Part shown: positions 41,485 through 55,019 of the stretch, one piece after another
How the letters are laid out: each line of letters opens with the position of its first letter
How positions within the stretch are numbered: position 1 is the first letter of the stretch
DNA from: Tubulanus polymorphus
Taxonomy: Eukaryota; Nemertea; Palaeonemertea; Tubulaniformes; Tubulanidae
Direction of reading: 5' to 3'
DNA length: 64,000 nt
NCBI RefSeq assembly: GCF_964204645.1
Contig: NC_134031.1
Span: forward strand, 5,935,001 to 5,999,000
Notes under the pieces: generated by a model
What the model saw: the letters and a program-made list of their open reading frames with translations, nothing else
Told to the model about the DNA's origin: nothing
Databases searched by the model: none
Made by a program: the position numbers and the translations under genes

Positions 41485-42136
41485 AGCCGCGATCACATGA
41501 GCTAATTGGGCCCAGAACAACACTATTCACGCGGGTACCAAATGGACCCGTGCCTGTTTGGCCCGACCACATTTTTTGTTAATTTGTCCCTTTTTCAATG
41601 ACCTACGCGCTAAACTCTGTCAACGTATAAATTCTACAGAAAGAACTCGTCTTGAATTAGTTCTTTTATATAGAAAAGGCTCAAAACACTTTTAGATCAA
41701 TTGTTATCTTTGCCATCTTGTTAAATCATTTTTGTAAATTAGTACTTTTCGAACGAACGAACGAACGAACGAACGAACGAACGAACGAACGAACGAACGA
41801 ACGAACGAACGAACGAACGAACGAACCAACCAACCAACCAACCAACCAACCAACCAACCAACCAACCAACCAACCAACCAACCAACCAACCAACCAACCA
41901 ACCAACCAACCAACCAACCAACCAACCAACCAGCCAACCAACCAACCAACCAACCAACCAACCCGGGTCAAATTTCAACTCGGGTTAGATTTGTTCCGGA
42001 AGTGACGCACTTCGCTTTGTTTTAATGATCGAGTGGTTTACGTGTGAACGTGCTCTCAGGTACGGGCCAAATTTGACTTGGGCCCGTGATCCGCGCCAAT
42101 TTGACCCGGGCCAAATCGTCTCCGTGTGATCGCGGC
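41485..42136. mobile_element. Family B inverted-terminal element holding a tetranucleotide expansion
   Basis: Begins AGCCGCGATCACATGAGC and ends CCGTGTGATCGCGGCT, near-perfect inverted termini, with GGGCCC-rich subterminal blocks (AATTGGGCCC left, CCCGGGCCAAAT right). This is the most complete copy of the family in the window. Its centre is occupied by the tetranucleotide tract 41751-41962. No transposase. Confidence 0.7.
41751..41962. repeat. Compound (GAAC)n then (CAAC)n microsatellite
   Basis: About 19 copies of GAAC change abruptly at about 41826 into about 34 copies of CAAC with one point variant (CAGC) near 41931. The frames encoding [12 protein letters not shown] or VRSF strings are artefacts of the repeat. 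Confidence 0.95.
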
Positions 42137-42997
42137 TGATATCGGGAATCAAATCTATAACGCCTCAAAGTCGATCGAAACAAGGACTCTAAATCGAAAC
42201 TTTTCGTTTTGAATGATACATTGAGTAAAACATCTTAATGCCGTCTGTCAGGGGACTATTGTTTAAGCCCTACTAGAAAATACAGCGTTGTAACACTCTT
42301 TCTTCTAGCACGCAAAGCATCCAACCGCTCGATCTTCGTGCTTATCACCATTGACAAATAAAAATACCGCCTAAAAGTCCGAAGAAAAAATGACCGAAGT
42401 AGAGGTCAGTTGGTGTATATGTCATCATTGTTATGGAGAGGTCACGAGTGCAATGATTTTTTGGAAAAGGTCTCGTCGCGTATTTATTGGTTGTACGGAT
42501 AAAGAAGTTGTGATTTTGATTTCCATTCGTTTTGAAAGGAGCAAGATTTGAACCTGTTATTAATCAGAGACCAGGCCTTATACTGCTGTACTTTAGGACA
42601 TCCATTCATGGCAAATTCTACCGATCTCCATTGACCATTGTCCGGTAGCATTTTTTCCTGAATGAAAGTTCCAACCATGCATTAGGGACGGAGGTGCGGT
42701 CATTGGTGAAAAAATTTCTCAATGGTACATTTCGCATTCGGACAGTGGTCAAAAGAGCATTTTGTCAATGAACTGAAATATAGTGAAACGACTTCCAACA
42801 ACACAATACCCGGTACTCTACGGAGAATGTGGGAAAAAGATCTGGACACCTCGATACGCGACTATAGCACACCGCGGCGAAGAATTTCCAAGATGAAAAA
42901 GTATGGAACCTAGGTCTCCGCAGTCTATAGGCGTGACATTGCGGTCAATGGCGGAATATGGCTACGAACCGCTGCCAGTTTCAGAATTTTGCCAGGG

Positions 42998-43262
42998 GAT
43001 TCATTTGAGGGACAGTCCTATTTCTAGAAAAAGGACACTTTTTACCGTGAAAAGGGGCACTTTTCCTATATTGAATAATGGACACATCTAGAATATGATG
43101 TGCCTAAATAAATCATTTGAGAATGGATTGCTTTTCATTCTCGAAAAAAAAATGAAAATCGTATCCAAATTACAAAATTCTTGACCCAAATTTTTCCACA
43201 CGTTTTAGAATTATAGAGGGTTCGTTCGTTACCCCGAGCCCCCACTCGGCGCGGGGCTGGGA
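42998..43262. repeat. Dispersed repeat Y, copy 2
   Basis: Same ordered motifs as 9779-10110 (AGGGACAGTCCTATTTC, GGGGCACTTTT, GGACACATCTAGAATA, AATAAATCATTTGA, GGTTCGTTCGTTACCC). No coding capacity. Confidence 0.6.
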
Positions 43263-43411
43263 CTGACTTAGGACTGCACTATAAGGGCAGAGTAACTCAC
43301 CTTTTAAGTGAGCACCTATCACATCTACTAACAATACTTGGGCGAGAAAACAGCATCTTTTCCCTATATGGTAATTTATAAGGGCTTTTGAAAGATGTTT
43401 CGGGGTGTGTC

Positions 43412-43447
43412 ACGAGCAATCATCTCAATCTTGAGATGATTGCTCGT
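43412..43447. repeat. Perfect 17+2+17 hairpin
   Basis: ACGAGCAATCATCTCAA, TC, then the exact reverse complement. The outer part (ACGAGCAAT-ATCT) is shared with the hairpin at 58338-58374. Confidence 0.9.
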
Positions 43448-45112
43448 AGGTCCCAGGAAAAGTCGCCCATTGCCATACAACGAGAAAGACCACTTCACCT
43501 GTCACATATACTTTTCACATTCAGATTGATCACATTTGATCGCGGGAAGACTTGAATTCGAGTAAATGGCTCTCACTGCAATTAAGGCACTTATTTATCA
43601 ACGCGTGAAAACAGCGATCATAAACACGTCTATATCGTTCTCCACCACAGTCTTGAATAAATAACGCGCATTATTTCAAAATGTTCCACAGCGATTGATC
43701 TGTGAACGGGATAGCGCAATTCTAAAAAGACCCGCATAACCGAATAACAGGTGATTTTTTGGCGTGGGAATATCGCGCGTGAATTTCAATTCGCTGAATG
43801 TTTGCTTAGCTTTGATTCGAGTTTTAAATCTATCCTATATGTTATGAGGAGCAAGAACTCGCGGGCCTGGTATTAATTCATCCCTTACTAAAAAAAACTC
43901 GCCGCTGTTGACACACTTTTTCAATAAAAGAACGGACGGGGAAGTTTCTCTTCTTCCTATATTCAGGTATACAATAGAGATTCGGGGGAAATTCTGAGAA
44001 AACCGGGGGGCATTATGTATCGATCCAGGTTGCGCGTTAGTTTGTTACATAAATTCATAACAAAACTTTGAAGATGAAGAAATAGCCGAGAGGGTGTGAC
44101 CGGAACACACTATTCAGAGGTTAAAAAAAATTCACTGGGTCGATGCTTCTTGTTGAAATTGGGTCAGTGGAGATCGCCCTGCCACTCGTCTAGCGGGATT
44201 CGATATCCGTATATGATCTAGATCCCACTTTATTCTAGTATCATAATTAGTATCATAAATACGTAGTTATTTTCCATGGCTGTAAAGGCCTTATACATTT
44301 ATTGTAGGATTCGAACCTCATGATCTATAAACGGTCTTTTTTTCCAGATTATTTGATGATTTATTTAATCGTGAACTAATTGACGTTGTTGTTGTAAAGT
44401 GAGATTTTTACTGGTAGCTTTTTCCCACCAGCCGACAAGAAAAAACCAGGTATAAATATGTAGCCGTCGTTGTCACGCACGCGCATATCACGCAACAAAA
44501 CACGCATTTCTCGCAGAATTTACTGTTCGCATACGCGCCAAACTCCACACGTCTCCTAATCATCTCAGTCGATATCACCTTCATAATCATCAAAGAACCT
44601 TTCATTGTTCTGACAGGGCCACGGTTATCTGAGTTAGTCGGCTTTAGTCGAACTAGACGAAACCGAATGTCCATTAGTCGGAACTATATCCCGGAAATAC
44701 ATGTAGTTCGAAAATCAAGCGCATTCGGTTATTAGTTCCGACCACTATAGTCGACTAGATACGAAAAACGAATTTGGCCCTGGCTGCTGATTCTACTGCA
44801 ATGGCAAAATTCGATTATTTCCGGTTATCTAAACTAAAAAACATTATTGAGTTCAAATTATCATTTACGCATATATGGTAATTCGTCAACCTAATAAAAA
44901 GAAACCTTGAATAAAAAGATACTTGCGCATCGGTCATCAGATCTAAGAAACCACCATGGATCAAGCATTGTTTTCTCTGTTGGCACATTCAATGCGAAGA
45001 GAATATATTCATTCCCACACGAGTAGTTTATTGAATTGTCGCTACTACCGACTAACAATAAACAGGTGGGTTATTGATCAATTTCCCACGCCGGGCAACA
45101 AGTAGTATCGAG

Positions 45113-45700
45113 GGTGCAAGAGATGGAGCCGGGTGTGACAATAGGTGAAACAGCTGGGACACCAGACGATACCTTCCTCCTAACCGTTCCCTGCCTGGCC
45201 CTCTCTGGTCTCGGCCCGATCGAGTACATACATCATCGTCATCGTCGTGTCCCTCCCTTCTCGCGGGTCCTCTTGCTGCCCGCCGTGGGGGGTCTAGGGG
45301 TCCGCATCCCCGCCTTCCTATCTATTGTGGTTGCCCATGTTTGTTGTGATCGCGATTGGCAATCAGCTATGACTCTCGTCCTCTCGGAAATTGCACCTTT
45401 TCAAAATGTGTATAAAACACCGAGGGGACGTCCTCCTCATCTCAGCTCCGTTTTGACCTTTCCGTCCTGAGCTCCTCATTTAGCCCTTCCCTCGTGAACG
45501 TCAGCTACACCGACCCCCCCCCCCCCCTGTGTTCCTCCCTCGTCTGAACCCAAAACAGTTCCCCTCCCTTCTTCTCTGTAGCCTTGAATTTAATTTGGTG
45601 TTTTGTGACATCTTGTTTCTCCGATCACCATTTGTGTAAATTTAATATCGGGCTCAATCGTTGTATTTATACATACGTTTGATTAAAAACCACGGACTTT
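45113..45700 (+). mobile_element. Possible solo LTR or retroelement remnant
   Basis: A pyrimidine-rich, locally GC-rich block unlike its AT-rich surroundings starts near TGTGACAATAGG at 45133, contains a TATA-like TGTATAAAAC at about 45408 and further on GTTTTGTGACATC at 45601. TG starts, TATA box and C-rich body are LTR-like, but I find no target duplication, no primer site and no coding domain. The 118-residue frame here has no family match. Confidence 0.25.
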
Positions 45701-46397
45701 GAAACGAATTAGTTTTCCAAAGAGTCTAAAGAATTTGTAGAAAACTTATGTTCAATGTATACCGGTATTTTTAAATCAAAGTATAAACATTCAAACCAGG
45801 TTCATGAAACCGAAGACACTTCTAACCAAATATGCAATTTTCGTCGGACGCCAAAAGCAAAATTACCCATGAAAATTAAACACGATTTCGTCGTTTGTTG
45901 ATATACAATAAATGCAATTTTTATTATCTTTTCATTAGTGAAATGATGACAATTAAATAATATGATTCATGTTACATTATCATAACCATTTATTACAATT
46001 TTACAATAGTATATTAAACATTATTTACATAAAAGAAACATATTTCGCATTAATGGAATTCATGAAAATGAAAATATCACAAAGGGCGAATAAATTGTGC
46101 GATTTCGTGAGCCAGTGAGTGGCCCTTATAAATGATATACACGTAGACAAATAAAAAAAATTCATACACATTCATTCATTTTCTAAATTTCATCATCATG
46201 GCTTTGATTTACATGGAAAACTCAGAGATAAACGAATTTATTCAATATCATAAAAATACACGTTTTTGAAATCGTCATGTTGAAACTGTACAGGGAACAG
46301 GCGACAATTTATATGCACTATAACATAATCCTTAACACAGACACGAAAAAATCCCCCAAATTATAGCAGGAAAAATGTCAAAGGCCACTTGGTACTG

Positions 46398-46573
<176 letters not shown>

Positions 46574-47966
46574 GATCATTCGTATACACAGACCCCACTA
46601 GGGGTAGCCTAACTGAGCATGTACTCTCTCTCTCTCTCTCACACTCTTGGGACATTCCAGAAAACGAGTCTATCGTACTGTCAACCCTATAATTACCGTG
46701 ACACATTTCTTATATATAGAACGTCTATCTAAAACCGAAAACCGATGACATGTGATAAAATAAAGAGGCCGAAACGTCGTCTGATTTTAGGACAACACGA
46801 TTTTTGAATTTTTGAACGGCCAAGGGAGATCGCCCACCATTCCCTTGAGATAGCCCACGGACGCAAACACGTGTTTCATAGATATCCCGAACGCGTCGGG
46901 GCGAGTTTGACAATTCCTCAAAAAAAATGCTTAATTTGTTCATGATTTGTTCGACAAAAAACAGATGAATTTTGTGCCCGTTTCCGGAAGCCTGTTTTCA
47001 CAAAGTTACAAGTGGTTTATTTTTTTTCACTTACTGTGAAGTGGTTTCCTCGAATCGCTAACGTACAGGGAAAAAACTTCACAAACGTAACAATAAAAAA
47101 ACTTCAACGCGAGGATAAGTGCCCCCATAAACAATTTCAAACTCTCACTCACTACAAATTTAGCCGGCCTCTTTTTTGAAACGACGAAATGATAGAAATT
47201 TATTAGATAAGACATCAAACAAATTTTATTCGAAATCAGTAAAGCCCTTTTGAAATGTTTTTGCTATAGTTTTCATGAGTGTGGTCTTAAAGCGATTAGT
47301 GTAAAAACCACTTTTACAAGCCTAATATTACAAATGCATTAATGATTTTATCAAGTAAGAACTTAAGCATTTTTGGAATCGCCCTTATTTCGCAAATATC
47401 CTATAACCACATATATGGCAGTGGTTAATTACGCGTGACCTGACCTTTACCCCTGAGGTTCTATAAACTACTTCACATTGCGTCCTTCCCGTATAAACGG
47501 GTATCGTCATTGTCCAACTAGCGAGTTCCTTTTATGGTTGCAGTGTAGTTAGCGAAAGTGAAGATCCGGCAGCCTGGTCAAGCATACAAGTACAATCACC
47601 TTCCCGTAGTATATTGGGGTTATTTTCCATAATCGCCACCATTCATACATTTCACGCACAATACATTCCACCGACGGACACAACTCAGAAGAGTACATTT
47701 AACCGCAATTTCACATGCCCGTGGCAAGAATAATCGAAAACTCGATCGGTCGTCAAACGTTTAAGACGTGGACCACTCCGGGCAGTCCTTAAAGTTTTCA
47801 AACACCGTATATTCCGTCATAACTCGGGGTTCCAACCCCACATATTTCCTGATAACATAGTCCATTTTTCTCGGGACTAGAAGAAAACGTCGCTATACAG
47901 TCGCGCACGCATTTTCTATGCACATATCACAAATCGTATTAAATGTTTTGTTTTGAAATATGGCAA

Positions 47967-48293
47967 CTATGTAGCCATATATCTACTAGTGTTGGCACAG
48001 TGATTGATGAGACAATCGGTAATTTTATTATGTCCACCGTAAGCAGCTACGTGTAACGGACTCCAGCCGTCAATGTTCGCAAGTCTTACATCGGCGCCGA
48101 ATTTCAGTAATAATTTCACTAACTCTAGATTACCTTCGATACAGCACTGGTGTAAAGCTGTTTGTCCTTCGCGGTCGTATTTATTCACGTTAACTTTGCC
48201 CTGATATTCCTGCATAATTCGCTGCAATTCTCTGCTGTCGCCGGTTTTTACGGCGGCGTGAAATACGTCCTGATGTAACGAGTAGCTGTTCAT
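47967..48293 (-). CDS. NRARP: Notch-regulated ankyrin repeat protein (NRARP), copy 2
   Basis: 108 residues in one exon on the minus strand, start MNSYSLHQDVF, stop TAG at 47969-47967. The frame is open for 75 further residues upstream (to 48518), but that extension has no NRARP similarity and the MNSYSL start gives the family length, so I start at 48293. Two ankyrin repeats as in copy 1; differences from copy 1 are K to N and A to T near HNKITDCL and the tail (CANTSRYMAT). CSL sites at 48539 (in the presumed leader) and 48825 (just upstream of the core promoter) fit direct Notch control. Presence of a recognisable promoter suggests this is the ancestral locus and copy 1 the derived one. Confidence 0.93.
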   Translation of the reverse strand: MNSYSLHQDVFHAAVKTGDSRELQRIMQEYQGKVNVNKYDREGQTALHQCCIEGNLELVKLLLKFGADVRLANIDGWSPLHVAAYGGHNKITDCLINHCANTSRYMAT

Positions 48294-48680
48294 CGTTGTT
48301 ATTTCTGTGGTCGTCTGCGCGTATGGGAACCGACTTGGATCGCTGCTAATTTTTTCCGTGTTGTTTTGCGAAACGTAAACCACTTGTGAATGAGCGCATT
48401 CCACTTTATTACGGCTGGAAAACTTCTCGGAAACACGAATTCTAAATGCGTCGAACCAATCGGCACCGTGGGAGCTTCTCGGTAACTCCGCCTTCGTGCG
48501 CGTATGAATAGATCTCATAAAACTAAGTGACCTTCATGTGTGGGAACTCGGAAGCGCAACTCATAAAGTGTTTTGTATTTTTGAACAGTCGAATGTATTT
48601 TCATTGAAAACGAACAATATCGTAATTGAGCGAAACCCGTCCAATGATCTAGTGACTGACTATAATGAGAACTGTGTGAG

Positions 48681-48832
48681 AGACTGTAGTTAGTTGACAA
48701 GTGCACGTGCTTTAAATATGTCGTCTGCAAAGGCCGCGCGCGCAGACGTAACCATCGTCTTGAAAAACGTTTGTATTTATATTTTCTCAAAGAAAATCGC
48801 GCTAGAGAAATTTCTCCGGTGAGTTTCCCACG
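48681..48832 (-). promoter_or_regulatory. Probable NRARP2 core promoter with CSL site
   Basis: On the minus strand: CSL site CGTGGGAA (48832-48825), a TATA-like TATTTAAA (48718-48711), an E-box CACGTG (48709-48704) just after it, and an initiator-like CTACAGTCT with its A at 48685, 33 bases from the TATA start. This would give a leader of about 390 nt containing the second CSL site at 48539. Spacing is right for a TATA-initiator promoter; transcription start is inferred, not shown. Confidence 0.5.
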
Positions 48833-50709
48833 TCGTGTGAATTGAGTATCGGGGTCAAAATGAACTCAGTTACATCGTTTTTCGTCCCACGGATCGACGG
48901 CCTGACCTAACAATTCTCACGCTTTCCTTATGCCGTTTTGTTTATTTTTGTTGGCCTAAATGTATTGTCAGTTATCAACTGATTGGTCTTTTGCTTGTTC
49001 GCGTACATAAAAGTCCATTTTTATCATTACTTTTGTGGCTATTATTCCGTTCGAAAGTGTCTTGTTGGTGTTCCAACGTCTCCTGTGTCTGGGGAGGAGG
49101 ATATATTGTGTGGTCTCGAGTTAACTCTATGCTCAAGAAGTTTATGAATGAAAGTACCGGTCAAAGGATCATCGGAGACAGGTGTAGGTTAGAGCGTGGT
49201 CCCACGGTCTGGACCTTCGGGCAAAATGTGTATATCGGACAACATGAAAATCGCATTATCGTTGACAATTGAAATCATTTCATTTCATAAATAATGGGAC
49301 CCTAGAAAATTAGCTCGGACAATTGGTCCACTGTTCGTATATCGCGGGTATATCTACGTGATGCATCTAGCTATTTCATGAGGATTTTCTTATTTTCAGG
49401 AATTCAAAGATCAGTGATCCAACTCACAGCCGATATGACTTTTATCGAACTGTGAAATAAGAAACTATCTCATTGAAATCAGCAATCTAAACCACGAATG
49501 TTGGAAGGAGACTCGGCATCAATTATACCCTCACTGTAAATCTATTGGCGATGAAACTCGTCCGTTTTGATGGTAATACTTTCAACTCCAAGATGGCTAT
49601 ACGACGTTTTAGATTTAAACACAGACCCTTAACAATCCAATATTGAAGCAATGAACCAATATTTCTTCCACAATGATTTATAATATATCAAGAAAGTATC
49701 AAACGATTTCGAATTTGAATTCGAAATATGGCAATTAAATTCACAGGGGCTCGTATCAGAGTTGTAAATGGTGTAAAAACGATAATCTATTATTAATCCT
49801 GGTGTCTATAATGTACATAAAATAACGATTAACTGATTATCTTTTTACATTACACTACCCTGGTCGAATTCAACGTCTCTATCATTTTTTCGAATACTCC
49901 TCCCGAAGGGAAAAGGTCGCAATTTTTGGATTGATTAAAATTAATTTGAATGATGAATCATTTATGAGTTTCTGTTCAAATATATAAATAGAATAAAAAT
50001 GAAGTTCAAGTTTTTGACGAAAGAGATTTAAAAAGTCCGATGAAGAAATCCATCGGAATGAAGTTATCGAATGTCATACAGATTTCTCCTCATATCTCGC
50101 GAAATGTTTGTCATCATCAAATTCAAACAATTTGTAAACTACGAACCCGTAGATACGATGTATGAGCGTATACAAAATTCTACAAAAAAGCGCCCAAAAT
50201 ACACGCCCACCATGGATACCAGGAAGACACCCCCGGATGTGCGCTCTGAGCTTTTTTAAAAATGTACAATAAAAAACCGCATCAGGGACCGTGGGAATCG
50301 CCCATATATGTCATCGTACACGTATATAGGAATATAACCGCCTATAGTTGAAAGATGCCGCTAAAATTATATGAACCTCAAATTAAAGTTCACATATTCT
50401 TCTTTCGACAACAACAAAAATACGAAGCCAATCGATGTCACCAATACACGATTGAATAGTAAACGATTTTTTTTCATTCGACTACTGTATACGTCGGCTC
50501 AAAATGATGCAGATTTTTTAGAGCGGATGAATAGGAAGATAAAAATGATTAAGTTAGGAATGTTTGTTACGCTAAACCAAAATTTTATGTAGCCTACTTC
50601 GGTTTAAACATAAAATTCTGTAAATTCGACCGCCGAACGGGCCACTATATCTCCCATTCTGTCGTTCGATTTCCGATTTCAAAAGTCAAACCCCTTGTTG
50701 TCGCTTCTG

Positions 50710-51230
50710 ACAGGTGTGGTGGGTTTGCAAGGGACACCAAATTAAAACAAATCAAACAAATTTACGGTAACAGGTAAAAATCCCCCTGGTGAAAATCCCC
50801 CCAAATTTTATTTCACAGCAAAACGTGATAAGATACTTCAATACTTTTATCTTGAAAAACTTAAATAGCTTTCAAAAATTTCAAATTTTCCGTGGTGTTT
50901 TTCACAATATTCACCGTGGATAATCTGTGACTTTTACTAAGATACGTGCATGAAAACGGCATTATTCTGTGACTTTTAGCAAGCAACATGCATAAAAATG
51001 ATATTATCGTAGTTTTGGAAATTTCTATGAAGAAATCTAGTTTAAAAGTAACAGTAAAATATTTACGTACCCATAATATCATTGTAGAAAGTGTTATCTA
51101 TTTCATTTAGGTTTTATACTTATAAGTTTGATAGAAACCTGATCTCGGGGGGATTTTTACCTACATTCGAAATCTACCAATCAAATAAATAACAGGGTCA
51201 ATCCCTATTTTAAGAATAGAAACAAATAGA
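50710..51230. mobile_element. Family X copy interrupted by element V
   Basis: Family X is continuous at 8578-8680 but here its left part (GACAGGTGTGGTGGGTT...) ends near 50757 and its right part (AAATAAATAACAGGGTC) resumes near 51180. The insert begins GGTAACAGGTAAAAATCCCC and ends GGGGGATTTTTACCT, i.e. inverted termini. A second copy of this insert (element V), in opposite orientation, is at about 55020-55458. So V jumped into X. Confidence 0.6.
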
Positions 51231-53096
51231 CATCGAACTATACAAAACCGCTGACCAACAAGGCCCGTAACTTGAGGGAATGTGGATTCAGTGGAATTGA
51301 ACGGGAGTCCGTTAGGCCCTCCGCGCAAAAATTCTGAAAATTTGCTCAAAAGTGCGCGTTACCGCGCGAGCTTTCTACGGATTAGTAAATATACGCCTAA
51401 CCCAGTGATCTCATTAGCCATTCGTTGCGGATTAACACGCTTGAAAACTATGTATGTATGTATATTGTGTCATGCCCGAGAATCCCGGGGAAGATCAGGT
51501 TAAATTGCAAGCCCCTGTGGTTTGTAGCCGATCGTGTGTAAAATCAGATACATCGACCGTAAAGACGTCAAAATCCTCGCATCTCGGAGTCCGTAGCAAC
51601 TGAACTCCAAAAATATACAGCCCGCTTAATCGAGCTATGGCATCGATACAAGTTAAATACACGACGCGCGTTTTTTTCTCCACTTCGACGTACATTCGAG
51701 CATATTTATAAAGTGTAAAAGCCAAGTGTCGGTCCATACCGTGGGAATATGTAAACGGCTATTGTCCTAATTCAAGGCAACCCGAGAGAGTTTGCGACAC
51801 TTATAGGAATCCTAGCATGGCGACAGATCCGTGAGAGACCAGGATTCTTCCCACACACATCTCATTCTCATTCATATATACCCAAGTCTGGATTTGATGT
51901 ATCGAAAAAAAGGTATTTCGACTGACAATACTAAATTGCTATCGGGTTCTAAATACCTGGATAGAAAATCTTTGAGGACAGCCTGTTCAGAAGGGTACAA
52001 CGAATTCTGGACTTATTGCTACCGACATCTGTTGATTTAACTTATTTTTCAAATGGGTTCGAAAATTAATTCATGTCATTCGTGACTCGAAACTCAAAAG
52101 AGAATCAAACTATTTTCAAGTTTATGTAGATAGAGTAAGACCACAGGATCCGGTTCCAACTGCAGTCGTGAGTAAGAGTAAACTCTGAGTCGAAATTAGT
52201 TCATTTTCAAAGAGTTATATCTTAAGTCAAATCTTAACTCACAACCGTGGAACTGTTTCCAGATTCGTAATCAGAGCTATGTATTTGTTGGATGGTCCGT
52301 TTTAAAATGGACACTAAATCCGAGTTCATACCGTGGTCTAACAGGGATTACCGAGACCTTTGGAGAATGATTACTCAAAGCCGAGACCAACAAGGAATCC
52401 GTACGACTTTTTCTGCGCGGCACAGCATCGTGGGGATGGCTTTAATCTTCTCCGAGTTTCATCGCTAGAAGACACGTGTCACACTAGCGTGAGAATAGGA
52501 TTCAATGATTTCAGAAGTCTAATTACCTTCTATTCACCAACAAGTTGAACCTGCTGCGCTGGACGGAAATGTCGTTCAATTGTTTTAAACAATGCCCCCC
52601 CTTTCGCTTCGAGCGCAACATAAGGCCTCCCCTGATCACGAAAAACAAATTAAGAAGTCGATTGAATTGATGCAAAAATTTTCTAATCGCAAAATATTTA
52701 TTCTCATCAGTGACAGTTGGTAAGGAATCGTCGATTTAATCGACTGGAATAGTCTATGTTTATCAATGGATTAATTATTAATTCCTTTGAGTATGGATCT
52801 GCCGCCTGGAATGTTAAAAAAAAGTATTTCTTTTTAGTCCTCCGTTTATTTATCACAATTTGAAAAATTGTTGTTTTTTAGTTGTCCGACATCGTGTTTT
52901 TCATCACAATTTTCCCATTTTTTTCTGTGGAAATGGCGTATTTTCTGCTCGTAGAAATCCTACTCTACTTGAAAACAATCTCGGAAAACAATCCGATAGT
53001 AGGACTGAAATCTAGGAAGGCCGTTACGCCATGTTATTGCGGCTCGCGATTTCCTTTTATTAACAAATCTACAGTTAACGCTCACAGTTAGTGTGA

Positions 53097-53168
53097 TCCT
53101 CGGTAGTATAGTGGTGAGTATCCGCGCCTGTCACGTGCGAGACCCGGGTTCGATTCCCGGCCGGGGAG
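53097..53168 (+). tRNA. tRNA-Asp (GTC), second copy
   Basis: Identical over all 72 bases to the gene at 38790-38861, opposite strand. Complete cloverleaf, GTC anticodon, intact A- and B-boxes; followed at once by a TATTTTTC terminator run. Flanking sequence differs from the first copy apart from a few bases, so it is an independent locus rather than part of a long duplication. Confidence 0.97.
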
Positions 53169-53764
53169 TATTTTTCTTCGCTGGGTGTAAAACTTCAGTA
53201 AAGGTGCTTTTTCTCTTTTTATTTCACACCATAGAATAAGTCTCTGATTGAATCACCCACCTAATTTGGACCCAATCAAAGATTCACGTTCGTTCTATAA
53301 CAACATATTTATTCTTCTCCTTATACATTGTTAGTGCAAGTTCATTTGTCATCCAATTAATGTTTATTTCTTTTGGTAATAAGAGATCTGTGGTGATATA
53401 AACCACGCGTGCTAAATTATCCATTATCTAGAAATAAGGATCTCCTAAAATTTGATTCGTTTTTCCCTGAATGGAACGCGCGTAATCGACAAAAACACGT
53501 CACAATTCGAAGCGATTAAGCCCGATGATAAAACGCCTGAAAAGACATTCTCACCGGATAATTCCTACTTTATCACCTCCATTTGCGACAAAAGATTTAT
53601 GAAAATTACCCGGATCTAGAACAAAGCGAACGAGAGAGTGCAGGAAACTTATAGAAATCAATCCATCTGTTTCCTTGACAACTGATAATTTCTATTGTCC
53701 AGTTCGGGCAGATTTATTTGATCTGTTGTTTTCTGACGAGCGCATGGACCTGGGAAAATTACGA

Positions 53765-53945
53765 ATCTAATTTACAGGGGCCAATTGCTCAAAAATTGGT
53801 AAGAATTAAGGCTAAAAATTGATACCTCATTTCTCATATCTGCTGAGGTTAAAAGTTGATCCGGCGGGCCGACCTATCTACCCTAAGCTACTTTTTTGAA
53901 AATCACGATCGAGCTAACAATAACACACCCGGCAGCTATGAAATG
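53765..53945. repeat. Family W repeat, reverse orientation
   Basis: Shares GATACCTCATTTCTCAT, CTGCTGAGGTTAAA, GACCTATCTACCCT and CCCGGCAGCT (reverse complement) with 8725-8850. Confidence 0.5.
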
Positions 53946-55019
53946 ATCACAAATTTCAATTCATTTACAAAATGACCTGGCCGCTGGCGAAACGATGTAT
54001 CATTTTAATCTAACCAGAGGATAGTAGACATACATAGTGAAAAAAGTTCATTGTTACAAATGGTATTTATCCACCGGTTATCTTTACCCAACCTCAACTG
54101 GCCCCTGAACTGTGAATAACATTGCGCAAGGGCTTTAGGTCCCTGACACTTATGCTTTTGTGCTGTACGTTTTTTAAAATAGTACATAATTCTTTGTGTG
54201 ATCTTTGTAAAACATCTAAGTTACGGATTTTGAAAAACAGAATCAAGCACACAACACCAACGCGTGTAAACGCCAGTGACAATACAAGACCGTGAACCCC
54301 CGGGGCTGACACTGTCTTCACAGTACCATTTGTCTGCATATTTCTAAATCAGATAACACGCTCGGAACTGCGAAAACTCGTCGATTTGTCGTTCTGTGAG
54401 AATCGTTTAATTTTCTTTTTTTCTTAATTTCGTTCCCATCCGCTTTTAGTCGAATTGAATTAGACAAGAGACAATAAGCCACCTACACAACCGATCTGCT
54501 ACCGTAATTCCAAACGTAGCATCGCCGTCAGCCATTTTCGTTTCTGACTCCGACTGGGAAATTTATCATTGTTCCGATTGCTACAGGATTATAGGTACGC
54601 TGCGCATAAACTGTATCCGCCTCACCGTTTCAAAACGAACTCTCATTCTCTCGAGTTTCACACGGATTTATTCTATTGCCCCTCATGCATGTCTATTAAA
54701 ACGATTGTAGAGCTCTCAATTTCATCTTAACCCGGTCGTTTGCCTCGCCGCCGGCGCCGTACTACACGCTGTAATTTCCTGCAAATTATTCTCACAAAAT
54801 CCAAAATCTGCATCAATGGCGAAATATCATCAACAATCGTCATTCAATCGTTATCAGCCGCGCGCGCTCGCTGATGAACTTTGGAAGTGTGTAATGTTGA
54901 CAAGATTTCTCATTTATTGTAGTATGCTATTTTGTGTATTTTGCATTTCAAAATTACTTAATATGATTAAGGTTTCGTGTGAATGTTTTTTACAATGTAT
55001 AGAGCAATAAGGAAAATAC

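Noticed and set aside
41704-42005. NERT/NQPT and VGWL/VRSF repeat proteins
   Set aside because: Artefact of the GAAC/CAAC microsatellite inside a transposon; all frames on both strands stay open for the same reason.
45114-45470. 118-residue plus-strand frame
   Set aside because: Low-complexity, pyrimidine-rich block more like a retroelement terminal region than a gene.
48294-48518. 75-residue N-terminal extension of NRARP copy 2
   Set aside because: No similarity to NRARP, absent from copy 1, and crosses the presumed leader; the MNSYSL start gives the family length.
54094-54339. 81-residue minus-strand frame with a hydrophobic segment
   Set aside because: Its end lies in a dispersed repeat shared with 16320-16380, no homologue recognised, no clear splice sites.
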